A stretch of DNA of 64,000 nt from G963662655 sp963665015. Lineage in GTDB: Bacteria > Cloacimonadota > Cloacimonadia > Cloacimonadales > JAIOQZ01. The stretch spans positions 744,001 to 808,000 of the forward strand of contig CAXXSY010000003.1 of NCBI GenBank assembly GCA_963665015.2. The letters run 5' to 3'. Positions 1 to 8,098 of the stretch are shown one piece after another. The first letter of the stretch is position 1, and every line of letters starts with the position of its first letter. The notes under the pieces were generated by a model. That model did no database searches and had not been told where the DNA came from. It saw nothing but the letters and a program-made list of their open reading frames with translations. The translations under genes and the position numbers were made by a program.

Positions 1-226
1 CTTCTTCCACTGCCTGCTGCGTCTTTTCTCCGTCCGATAAATCGACAGGGTAACAGCGGTGACGATCCGGCTGGTCCATCGCCATTCGGGTGGCTTCCAG
101 TCGCTCCTGATTACGTCCGAACAGCGACACCGTCGCGCCCAGTGAAGCGCAGAGAATGGCGCAATCCTGTCCGATCCCGGAAGAAGCGCCCGTTACGAGC
201 ACGTGCCTTCCGCGCAGGTCAACCAT
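1..226 (-). CDS. SDR-family NAD(P)-dependent oxidoreductase, N-terminal part (cut by window edge)
   Basis: Only the first 75 or so residues are present; the gene runs off the left edge. The N-terminus MVDLRGRHVLVTGASSGIG carries the TGASSGIG dinucleotide-binding motif (residues 12-19) of classical short-chain dehydrogenases, followed by FGRN, where NADP(H)-using members often carry an arginine after the second beta strand. It lies 12 bp downstream of the acyl carrier protein gene on the same strand, behind two ketoacyl synthases, so the likely job is beta-ketoacyl-ACP reduction (FabG-like) of the acyl chain made by its neighbours. That substrate is inferred from context; the catalytic Ser-Tyr-Lys part lies outside the window. 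A sugar-nucleotide or steroid-type SDR cannot be excluded. Confidence 0.85.
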   Translation of the reverse strand, partial: MVDLRGRHVLVTGASSGIGQDCAILCASLGATVSLFGRNQERLEATRMAMDQPDRHRCYPVDLSDGEKTQQAVEE

Positions 227-238
227 GTTATGTAAATC

Positions 239-463
239 CTACGCGTTTGTGAGATTCATAAGCTCTTGCGGCGTGCGTACTTCCGATAGTTTGTCCGCTG
301 GGATGCGAACGCCGAAGTTCTCGTGCATGAAGCTGATGATGGAAAGCACCATGAGCGAGTCGTAGTCCTCGAGGTCTTTGAGGTTGGTATCCATCTCGAT
401 GGTGACGTCGTCTTCCAGCTCGAGGCTTTCGTGCAATTTGCCCAAAAATTCGTTTGTATCCAT
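239..463 (-). CDS. acyl carrier protein
   Basis: A 74-residue acidic protein of normal ACP length. The phosphopantetheine attachment motif is DYDSLMVL, with Ser36 as the modified serine, followed by the acidic helix-2 surface expected to meet ketoacyl synthases. A Shine-Dalgarno-like AAGGGATGATAGAAA precedes the ATG. It sits between the two FabH-like synthases (18 bp downstream of the second) and the SDR gene, so it is probably a dedicated carrier for this cassette rather than the housekeeping AcpP. The protein identity is clear; the dedicated role is inference from gene order. Confidence 0.9.
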   Translation of the reverse strand: MDTNEFLGKLHESLELEDDVTIEMDTNLKDLEDYDSLMVLSIISFMHENFGVRIPADKLSEVRTPQELMNLTNA

Positions 464-481
464 TTTCTATCATCCCTTTTT

Positions 482-1480
482 TTATATTGTTATAATGGCA
501 CCGGCCCAGGAGAATCCCACGCCGAACCCGGCCAGGAGAACCTTGTCTCCCTGTTTGATGATCCCCTTTTCCAGGCTGTCCGCCAGGCCGATGGGGATCG
601 TGGCTGAGGATGTATTGCCGGTGCTCTCCAGATTATTATAAAACTTGTCTTCCGGAATGTCAATAAGTTTGCGAAGATAATCGAGGATGTAGCGGTTCGC
701 CTGATGGAACACCACGTAATCGATATCCTGAAGTTTCAGTCTGTTACGGCGCAAGACATCCTCTACAAGGATGGGCACGGCTTCGATGGTGAAATTAAAA
801 ATGGCGGGTCCGCTCATGTAGATATTGTTATCCGTAAACTGATTCCCGTTTTCGTCGCTCTTCAGCTCCGCATCGGGGTTGTAGCGGTGACGCATAGCCC
901 CGTTGCGAACGATGAGGTTCTCCGCACCCGAGCCGTCGGTGCCGAAGCTGAATTCGTGCACGCGTTCTTCGTCGCAGCGGCGAATGACGGTCGCGGTGGC
1001 GGCGTCGCCAAAGATGATGCGGTTGGACAGGTCGAGCGGGTTGACGTATTTCGTGAGCGTGTCGGCGTTCACCAGCAGAACCGTGGAGGCCATGCATCCG
1101 TTGATCAGTCCTTTGGCCAGTGCCAGACCGTTGACGAATCCCGAGCACCCGAGGCTGATGTCGAGCGCGCCGATACCCTTGCGCAGTCCCAGGCGATCTT
1201 GTAGCAGGCAGGCGGTGGATGGCAGGTAGTATTCGGGTGTCTGGGTGCAATGGATGATGAAGTCAACGTCGTGCTTCGCTTCCGTGTCGAGTGTCTTTTC
1301 GCAGGCTTGTACGGCCAGGTCGAGCGCGGTTTCGTCGAAAGCGGCGATGTGCCGTCGTTCAACGCCGGTGAATCGACTGAGCTTTTTCGCTTTTCCCCTT
1401 CCGATTTCCTTTACGATATCTTCGGTTGTAAGGACTTTTTCCGGCAAGTGCATGCCGATGCGATCGATGTAAATGCCCAT
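482..1480 (-). CDS. 3-oxoacyl-ACP synthase III family protein (FabH-like), copy 2
   Basis: 332 residues if started at MGIYIDRIGM. This start is chosen because its ATG overlaps the stop codon of the preceding gene (TGATG), while the longer reading frame would run into that gene. The KAS III triad is complete: Cys112 in LGCSGFVNG, His259 in VVFHQANRY and Asn289 in STGNTSSAT. These enzymes condense an acyl-CoA starter with malonyl-ACP in the cytoplasm. The protein is a clear tandem paralogue of the upstream synthase, with shared blocks such as EYYLPSTACLLQ and GTDGSGAENLIV. Together with the ACP and SDR it forms an acyl-building cassette beside a surface-sugar locus; the product is not predictable from sequence. 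Confidence 0.92.
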   Translation of the reverse strand: MGIYIDRIGMHLPEKVLTTEDIVKEIGRGKAKKLSRFTGVERRHIAAFDETALDLAVQACEKTLDTEAKHDVDFIIHCTQTPEYYLPSTACLLQDRLGLRKGIGALDISLGCSGFVNGLALAKGLINGCMASTVLLVNADTLTKYVNPLDLSNRIIFGDAATATVIRRCDEERVHEFSFGTDGSGAENLIVRNGAMRHRYNPDAELKSDENGNQFTDNNIYMSGPAIFNFTIEAVPILVEDVLRRNRLKLQDIDYVVFHQANRYILDYLRKLIDIPEDKFYNNLESTGNTSSATIPIGLADSLEKGIIKQGDKVLLAGFGVGFSWAGAIITI

Positions 1481-2520
1481 CACGTCTCCTGTCCGCTCAG
1501 AACGCTTTCTACCAGGGACTGTGATATCCTCGTTACGACGCCTGCCCATGAGTAGCCTACTCCGAACCCGATGAGCATCACCCTGTCGCCCTGCTTGACG
1601 CGTCCCTGCGAGATGCACTGGTGCAGCGCGATGGGGATGGTGGCCGAGACGGTGTTGCCGGTGTTCGTCATGTCGATGTGGAACTTGTCTTTCGGGATTT
1701 TGACGACCTTGCGCAGATATTCGAGAATAAACTTGTTCGCCTGATGGAATATCACGAAGTCGAGGTCGTCGATTTCGATGTGGTTATTGGCCAGCACCTG
1801 GCTCACCAGTACCGGAACAGCTTCGATGGTGAAGTTGAATATCTCCGGTCCGTTCATGTAGAGGTTGTTATCGGTGTGGATGTTGCCGGAATCGTCTTCA
1901 ATATCCGGAGCCTTCGGATCGTAGCGATGGCGCAGTCCGCCGTTGCGAACGATAAGATTCTCCGCTCCCGAGCCGTCGGTCCCGAAAGCAAAGGCGCCGA
2001 TTTGTTCTTCGTCACAGGATGTGATGATACTGGCGGCTGCGGCGTCTCCAAAAATGGTGCGGTTGGCAAGGTCTTGCGGATGAATGTGCTTGGTGTAGGT
2101 CTCGCTGGTGATCAGCAGGACGCGCTTTGCCATTCCGCCTGCGATGAGTCCCTTGGCCAGCGCCAGGCCGCCCACGAAACCGGAGCACCCCAGGTTGAAA
2201 TCCAGCGCGCCGATGGTTTTATCCAGCCCCAGACGCTCCTGCAACAGGCACGCCGTGGATGGAAGGTAGTATTCGGGACTCTGCGTGCAGAAGAGAACGT
2301 AGTCGATTCCGTTGCCATCGATGGTTGCGAAAAGCTTGCGGCATGCATGTTCCGCCAGATCGAGCGCGGTTTCGTCGGGCCCTGTCACATGGCGCGACTC
2401 GATCCCCGTCTTCTGCAGAATCTTCTTGGGGCTCCAGCGTCCGAAAGTGTCGGCGAGCTCCTGATTCGTACAGACATTCTGTGGCAGGTAAAAGGCTGTG
2501 GCTTCTATCTGTGCCGGCAT
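1480..2520 (-). CDS. 3-oxoacyl-ACP synthase III family protein (FabH-like), copy 1
   Basis: 346 residues from MPAQIEATAF, chosen because AAGGAG lies 7 bp before this ATG; the longer frame upstream has no such site. Catalytic residues are intact: Cys112 (LGCSGFVGG), His259 (VIFHQANKF) and Asn289 (NTGNTVSAT). It is the first gene of the minus-strand acyl cassette and overlaps the next synthase by one base, implying translational coupling. FabH-type enzymes normally act singly, so two active-looking tandem copies suggest either a heterodimer or two successive starter specificities; that is inference. The C-terminal 20 or so residues differ from copy 2. Similar synthase-ACP-SDR groups are known in O-antigen loci that make acyl groups for amino sugars. 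Confidence 0.92.
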   Translation of the reverse strand: MPAQIEATAFYLPQNVCTNQELADTFGRWSPKKILQKTGIESRHVTGPDETALDLAEHACRKLFATIDGNGIDYVLFCTQSPEYYLPSTACLLQERLGLDKTIGALDFNLGCSGFVGGLALAKGLIAGGMAKRVLLITSETYTKHIHPQDLANRTIFGDAAAASIITSCDEEQIGAFAFGTDGSGAENLIVRNGGLRHRYDPKAPDIEDDSGNIHTDNNLYMNGPEIFNFTIEAVPVLVSQVLANNHIEIDDLDFVIFHQANKFILEYLRKVVKIPKDKFHIDMTNTGNTVSATIPIALHQCISQGRVKQGDRVMLIGFGVGYSWAGVVTRISQSLVESVLSGQET

Positions 2521-2593
2521 CTGCGCTCCTTGATAATAATTCTTCAACAAGAGAAAAAGAAAAGTGTGCTCTGTCAACTAATTTCTGACTGTT

Positions 2594-3073
2594 CAGGAAT
2601 ACCCCCAATTTTTTATATGGTCTTGGTTTTCTGTCAGTATGAGACGATTATTGTAGATTCTGTTGCAAATCGAATGGGTGAATGCTGTAATGATGATCCT
2701 GAAGTCCTGGAGGGACGAAAGATGCTAGCGCGACACGTAAGTGCCGGGTACAGAATTCGGATGAGGAGTAAAGTCCCGTAGGGACGACAGATAGCATGCC
2801 GGATCATGTATCTGTCGCACCTCCGGTGCTTTTATGTGTATTGGCTGATATAACTGGAGCTTACGCCTGTGATTTTGCTTGCAAAATCGAATCCCCCCAT
2901 GGCCTAACATCTGTCATCCCTACGGGATTATTATGGCGAAAACCATTTCACCCACCAAATTCAAAAAATGGAACAGCTATTGTCATTGGAATTTTCAACG
3001 GTTGAAAACACGCAATACATAGCAATGTATTGATATACGAGCCAATTGATGGATCATTTTGGGGGTATTTCTG
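2594..3073 (+). mobile_element. 480-bp non-autonomous transposable element (MITE-like), copy 1
   Basis: The element begins CAGGAATACCCCC and ends GGGGGTATTTCTG, which are 13-bp terminal inverted repeats with one mismatch. It is flanked by a perfect 13-bp target duplication, ATTTCTGACTGTT, at 2581-2593 and 3074-3086. A near-identical copy lies at 63510-63958. It holds no credible gene, so a transposase must act in trans; a 12-13 bp duplication is compatible with some IS4-group transposases, but the family is not determined. It also contains CCGTAGGGACGACAG and its near-inverse ATCCCTACGGGATT. Relative to copy 2 it has about 30 extra bases near 2865-2905, including the hairpin GATTTTGC-tt-GCAAAATC. 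Confidence 0.88.
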
Positions 3074-3119
3074 ATTTCTGACTGTTCAATCGCAAGTCGA
3101 AGAGTCCTTTCTCCGCGAT

Positions 3120-3191
3120 ATGGCCTTGAAAAAGCTGGACAAAAGGGCGGTAGGATTGAAGTTGGTTGAAACGAAGAAGGGGGATAAATAG
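3120..3191 (+). pseudogene. possible 3' remnant of a coding sequence ahead of the epimerase
   Basis: A plus-strand frame running from the right edge of the transposable element to a TAG at 3189-3191 encodes a polar, protein-like tail (FLRDMALKKLDKRAVGLKLV followed by ETKKGDK). It stops two bases before the epimerase ATG, a spacing typical of coupled genes. Reading back across the restored target site gives an immediate TAA at about 2577, so only some 40 codons remain, and the only ATG (3120) gives 23 residues. It may be the end of a gene whose front was lost by rearrangement, or a leader peptide. Not recognised; low confidence. Confidence 0.3.
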
Positions 3192-3193
3192 GT

Positions 3194-4135
<942 letters not shown>

Positions 4136-4159
4136 CCGTCTGATACAGTTTGATTCATG

Positions 4160-4189
4160 CACCCCGGTAACGCTGCCGGGGTGTTTTTT
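4160..4189 (+). terminator. rho-independent terminator after the epimerase
   Basis: Perfect 8-bp stem CACCCCGG / CCGGGGTG (4160-4167 with 4176-4183), 8-base loop, followed by six T residues. It begins 25 bases after the stop codon. Confidence 0.9.
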
Positions 4190-4328
4190 GTTGTGGTGTC
4201 GCTTGCTGTGCAATATCTGTGCTTTCTTGGGAAAACATCACCTGTAGGCGCCTACAGAAACCAAGACAGGCACGCTTCGACGTTGTTGTCTTTAGCCACT
4301 CGATTTGCACAGAGCCTTCCTTTTAGCT

Positions 4329-4352
4329 CCTTCTCTCGCTTGCGGGAGAAGG
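4329..4352. repeat. intergenic palindromic repeat, family C
   Basis: The stem CCTTCTCtCGC / GCGgGAGAAGG with a TT loop lies in the gap 4190-4402 between the epimerase and flippase genes. It belongs to the same family as copies at 12641-12690, 20314-20337, 24844-24968 and 34101-34133, whose shared core reads CTCCCGCAAGCGGGAG. It may serve as a transcript end for the convergent genes. Nothing else is apparent in this gap. Confidence 0.6.
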
Positions 4353-4402
4353 CGGGGGATGAGGGCTTCGATAATGTTTGTTTGGCGTGGGACGAGGGCG
4401 AT

Positions 4403-5683
4403 CTACGAGGCGGCTTGCTTGTTCTTTCGGAAGTACTGTCGGTAGAAGAAGTGGATGTAGAGCAGGTTGGACATGAGCAGCGGCACCGAGGTCGCCAGGA
4501 CGGTTCCCACCGTGCCCCACAGGTAGATGAACAGGATGGACAGCACGATGCAGGAGACGAAGGTTATCAGGCGGTTTTTGGTCAGTTCGCTATCGTAGCC
4601 CAGGAACAGCACCGTGTTGTTCAGCATGAGGCTCAGCGGCATTTGCGTGACCCAGGTCAGCGAGAGCAGCTTGAACACCACCACCGATTCTCCGAACGAC
4701 TTGCCGAAGATGAGCAGGACCAGGAACTCGCCGAACAGGAACATGCCGCCGCCCACCAGCAGGCCAGCGCCCAGGGCGATGGCGGACATCCCGAGCAGGT
4801 ACTTGCGTCTCTTGGGGATCGGAAAGCTCTGCAACTTCACCAGATACGGGCCCACAGCCTGTCCCACGCCGACATACACCAGCATGATCACCGACGAGAA
4901 CTTCCCCGCCGCCGAGTAGATGCCCAGTTCGTAGGAGCCGTACATCGTGGTCAGCAGCAGGCGCGGGATCGTCGGTATCAGCCCATCGACGAGGTTCGAG
5001 ATGCCGAGTTTGTAGCACTGCTTCAGCAGCCGGAAGGTGCGCTTGAAGCCGAACCACAGACGGATTCGCAGGTCGGACGGCAGCCACATCAGCGAGATGG
5101 CGGCCATGGAAAGGTGGTTGATCGTGTAGGCGATGCTCAGGATTAGAAGGTCCCCAGGCGAGCGCACAAACAGCGCCACGAGAAGCACATACAGCGCGAA
5201 CGATATCGTCTGGCTGAGCGTGGGCGCCAGCATCTTCTTGACGCCGAAGAAGTAGAACTCGGGGTTGATGGCACGGGCAAGCACGATCGCCAGCCCCACC
5301 AGGGCAGCGGTGAGCATCAGCGGATTGTGGTTATACACGATCAGGATCACGATGGCGAACAGCGCCACGGACAGGCTGCCCAGGACGACTCTGGCCGAGG
5401 TGATATCGCGGATGGTCACATTCGGGTCGTCCTTCTGGGCGATCTTGCGTACGCCGAACGCGAGGAAGCCGAAGTTGACGGGGATCAGGGCGTATTGGGA
5501 GATCAGCAGAATCTCGTTCCACTGCCCGTACATCTCGGGTCCGAGCGCGCGGGCGATGATGGGGACGGACACCAGTCCCAGCAGCTTCGCGGCGATCTGG
5601 CCGCCCACGCGGAACGATATGTTGCAGAAAACGGTGCGAAAGCGGATTACCAGCTGCTTGAGCCGGGTCAGGTAGTCACGCAT
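4403..5683 (-). CDS. polysaccharide flippase (Wzx / MATE-like, MOP superfamily)
   Basis: A 426-residue, strongly hydrophobic protein with roughly 12 predicted membrane spans and a basic N-terminal cytoplasmic segment (RDYLTRLKQLVIRFR). The opening span contains GLVSVPIIARALGPEMYGQW, which matches the conserved first-helix region of O-antigen and teichuronate flippases (ARxLGPxxYG). It would move lipid-linked oligosaccharide across the inner membrane. It is the last gene of the long minus-strand sugar operon, 6 bases after the GNAT gene stop, which fits export of the glycan built by the upstream enzymes. Confidence 0.9.
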   Translation of the reverse strand: MRDYLTRLKQLVIRFRTVFCNISFRVGGQIAAKLLGLVSVPIIARALGPEMYGQWNEILLISQYALIPVNFGFLAFGVRKIAQKDDPNVTIRDITSARVVLGSLSVALFAIVILIVYNHNPLMLTAALVGLAIVLARAINPEFYFFGVKKMLAPTLSQTISFALYVLLVALFVRSPGDLLILSIAYTINHLSMAAISLMWLPSDLRIRLWFGFKRTFRLLKQCYKLGISNLVDGLIPTIPRLLLTTMYGSYELGIYSAAGKFSSVIMLVYVGVGQAVGPYLVKLQSFPIPKRRKYLLGMSAIALGAGLLVGGGMFLFGEFLVLLIFGKSFGESVVVFKLLSLTWVTQMPLSLMLNNTVLFLGYDSELTKNRLITFVSCIVLSILFIYLWGTVGTVLATSVPLLMSNLLYIHFFYRQYFRKNKQAAS

Positions 5684-5689
5684 TGTACG

Positions 5690-6292
5690 CTACCGCGAGA
5701 GTCCCGCTGTGTGGCGTAGCTGATCGCGAGCGTCCAGATACTCGTTACGCAGGATGCCCAGCACGCAGATGTCGTGGTACGCGCCGTTCATGAAGACGTG
5801 CTTGCGCATCAGGGCTTCTTTCCGGTAGCCCAGCATGCGGTTGAACATCAGCGCGCGCTTGTTGTCGGCGATCACGTGAACGCATATGCGCTCCAGACCG
5901 AGGGTCTTGAATACGTATTCCATGACGAGAACGGCGGTTTCCAGTCCGAGCGCCTGGTGCTTGTGCTGCGATTTGCGGATCAGCGCGCCGACGTTGCAGG
6001 TACGGTGTATCCAGTTGATATTGATGATGTTGGCGTAACCCGCCAGTTCGTGGGTATCTTTCAGGGAGACGCCGAAATAGATCTGCCGGTTGTTCGCGAC
6101 GGCGATCCTCTCCTTGAACCACAGCATATCTTGTTCGAGTGGAATGGGATAGGGGTGCAGGACCAGTTGCTCGCGCGTTGTGAGGTCGTTTCGCCAGTGG
6201 TTGAGCCTGGGTATGTCCTTCATCCGCAGGGGATGCAGAAATATCTGGCTGCCCTCGATGACGGGGACAGCGCCGACCGCGTTTTCAGGCAT
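5690..6292 (-). CDS. GNAT-family N-acetyltransferase (RimJ/RimL type), copy 2
   Basis: 200 residues from MPENAVGAVPVI; this start overlaps the end of the preceding gene by 8 bases, and the longer frame lies almost entirely inside that gene. The fold follows the RimL-like acetyltransferase plan: N-terminal FLHPLRMKDIPRLNHWRND, a central beta-bulge region (ALGLETAVLVMEYVF) where acetyl-CoA binds, and NKRALMFNRMLGYRKEA near the C-terminus. It is a diverged paralogue of the upstream GNAT (shared LHPYPIPLEQDMLWF against LHPFPVSLEQDLDWF). Beside two aminosugar-type transaminase-fold enzymes the likely substrate is a nucleotide-linked amino sugar, which is inference. Confidence 0.85.
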   Translation of the reverse strand: MPENAVGAVPVIEGSQIFLHPLRMKDIPRLNHWRNDLTTREQLVLHPYPIPLEQDMLWFKERIAVANNRQIYFGVSLKDTHELAGYANIININWIHRTCNVGALIRKSQHKHQALGLETAVLVMEYVFKTLGLERICVHVIADNKRALMFNRMLGYRKEALMRKHVFMNGAYHDICVLGILRNEYLDARDQLRHTAGLSR

Positions 6293-6821
6293 CGTGTTTG
6301 TATTCCCCGGCCAGCAGGCCCATGATGACGATGTCGTTCCTGGAATTTCCAACGCACACGTGGCTGCGCATGCGGCCCTCTTCGGTGAATCCGAAAGCGG
6401 CAAAGAACTTGAGCGCCGCTTCGTTGATGGATAGCACGTTGATGTAGATTCTTTCGAGGTTCAGATAGCGAAAAGCGTAGGACACCAGCGAGCGCAGCAC
6501 CTCCGTACCGAAGCCGTTTCGGGCGTGCTTCCGGTCCAGGAATATCCCGAGTTCGGCGTGCCGGTGCACGAGGTTCACGTCGCGGAGGTTGCAATAGCCG
6601 ATCAGTTGCGCCTCGTCCTTTCGCTCGATGGCGAAATAGACCGAGCGGTCGTCCGGTTTGGCGACAAGGCTGTCGAACCAGTCGAGGTCTTGTTCGAGGG
6701 AGACGGGGAACGGGTGCAGGTTCAGTAACTCTTTTGTCTGAAAGTCGTTACGCCAACTATTGATGCTGGGGATGTCGTCGCGTTGAAGGGGGCGCAGGGT
6801 CACGGAGTTGCTATCGATCAT
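6285..6821 (-). CDS. GNAT-family N-acetyltransferase (RimJ/RimL type), copy 1
   Basis: A 178-residue GNAT of typical length. It contains VTLRPLQRDDIPSINSWRND at the N-terminus, an acetyl-CoA pyrophosphate-binding segment around HARNGFGTEVLRSLV, and NEAALKFFAAFGFTEEG before the C-terminal strand. Its ATG overlaps the stop of the ATP-grasp gene by 4 bases and its own stop overlaps the next GNAT by 8 bases, so the three are translationally coupled. RimL relatives in glycan loci (for example PseH) acetylate UDP- or GDP-linked amino sugars; the exact substrate is not shown by the sequence. Confidence 0.87.
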   Translation of the reverse strand: MIDSNSVTLRPLQRDDIPSINSWRNDFQTKELLNLHPFPVSLEQDLDWFDSLVAKPDDRSVYFAIERKDEAQLIGYCNLRDVNLVHRHAELGIFLDRKHARNGFGTEVLRSLVSYAFRYLNLERIYINVLSINEAALKFFAAFGFTEEGRMRSHVCVGNSRNDIVIMGLLAGEYKHDA

Positions 6822-8005
6822 GGGGTGGTCTCCAAGTGTATTTTTTTCCGTATCTGGTTTACCGCGTCTTTCGTAAGGGTGCTCACCTCATCGGCGCTGT
6901 CGCCCTGGGCGATGACATAGCCGGAGCGTTTGGCGCTGTCGGTGAGGGGCGGTATGGTCATCCCCTCGTGTATGAACAGGTTGGCCGCCTTGATGCCGGG
7001 CAGGGTAAGGACGTCGCTCCAGTCGTCGATTTGTCGCACCACGCTTCCGGCTTGCAGTCCGAAGTACCGGATCATCGAGTGTTTCTCGAACCGCGGGTTG
7101 GTCTGCGGCTCGCGCCCCAGAGCGACCTGCACGGCCGCCTCTTCCAGGCTGGCGCCGGTGGAGAGATCGAGCAGCAGCGAGCCGATAAAGTCTCCGCCGA
7201 TGCGTGCGCCTATCTCGATGACATAACAGCGGTCGTCGCAGAGCTTTACCTCGGCGTGAGAGGCCGAGTTGCGTATGCCGAGCGCGGCGATGGCCGCGGC
7301 GGTCGTTTGGCGAACGAGTTCCTCCTGCTCCGCGGGCAACCCCGCGGGCTGGATGTGCGCCATTTCGATCGTGTGCGGAAAGGGGGTGATCACCTTGCGC
7401 GTGATCTGCATCACCGAGGTCTGTCCCTCGTAGGTGATCGACTCCACGCTGAACTCGTCGCCGTCGATGAACTCTTCGACGATGAACGTGCCGTCGGACG
7501 AGAAGGAGAGCGTTTCTTCCAGGTAACGCTCGATATCCTCGAACCGCTCGATGCGGAAGACGCCGCGGCTGGAAAAGGCATCGACCGGCTTGATGATGAG
7601 CGGGTAGCGCAGTTCGTTCAACGTCGAGGGCGTCAGCTCGTCGGATCGCAGGCGCAGTCCGCGTGCGCAGGGGACGTTTTCGCGCTGGAAGGCCTGTTTC
7701 ATGAGAAATTTATCGCGGCAGCGGCGGATCACCTCGACCGACGGAAAGATGTAGCCTTCCTCCTCGGCCAGGCGTGCCATGAGCGGGAGTGGGTTCTCCA
7801 TCTGACCGGTGACGATGCCGGACGCGCCGTATCGGCGGGCGACCTCGCGCGTCGCCTCGTAGTCTCTGGCACCCACGCGGACGAACACGTCGGCGTGGTC
7901 TTTGCCGGGCGCGTCGGCGTTCGGGTCGATGGCCACGGTGCGGTAGCCCAGACGGTTGGCGGCGTCGATCAGCGTTGTCTGGTTCTCGCCGGCGCCGAAA
8001 ATCAA
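6818..8005 (-). CDS. ATP-grasp ligase (carbamoyl-phosphate-synthase-like)
   Basis: 395 residues from a TTG at 8005. Domains in order: N-terminal pre-ATP-grasp Rossmann part (FGAGENQTTLIDAANRLGY), ATP-binding lid with PLIIKPVDAFSSRGV (around residues 135-150) and FIVEEFIDGDEFSVES, and the metal-binding end CYVIEIGARIGGDF with Glu and Asn-equivalent positions. Such enzymes join a carboxylate to an amine via an acyl phosphate; in sugar loci they can attach amino acids or other acids to aminosugars, which is inferred here. Start choice is uncertain: the TTG lies 25 bases from GGGAGG, whereas two ATC codons at 8021-8026 sit 4-7 bases from it and would restore the full first beta strand. Confidence 0.85.
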   Translation of the reverse strand: MIFGAGENQTTLIDAANRLGYRTVAIDPNADAPGKDHADVFVRVGARDYEATREVARRYGASGIVTGQMENPLPLMARLAEEEGYIFPSVEVIRRCRDKFLMKQAFQRENVPCARGLRLRSDELTPSTLNELRYPLIIKPVDAFSSRGVFRIERFEDIERYLEETLSFSSDGTFIVEEFIDGDEFSVESITYEGQTSVMQITRKVITPFPHTIEMAHIQPAGLPAEQEELVRQTTAAAIAALGIRNSASHAEVKLCDDRCYVIEIGARIGGDFIGSLLLDLSTGASLEEAAVQVALGREPQTNPRFEKHSMIRYFGLQAGSVVRQIDDWSDVLTLPGIKAANLFIHEGMTIPPLTDSAKRSGYVIAQGDSADEVSTLTKDAVNQIRKKIHLETTP

Positions 8006-8098
8006 TATCGTTGACTCGGTGATGATAAAACCTCCCGGAAGATCATGTGGCGACTGCGTCGCGCGGCATTTCTCGCTGACAGGATGTTTCTGACCGGG

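Noticed and set aside
2725..2910. Short minus-strand frame inside the transposable element
   Set aside because: It is interrupted in copy 2 by the indel, has no ribosome-binding site and no resemblance to a transposase.
6836..8014. 392-codon open frame on the plus strand opposite the ATP-grasp gene
   Set aside because: Antisense shadow of a high-GC coding gene; composition is Arg/Gly/Val/Asp-rich without any motif, while the opposite strand is a clear ATP-grasp enzyme. The same holds for other long antisense frames, e.g. 8045-9499, 18453-19361 and 44776-46425.
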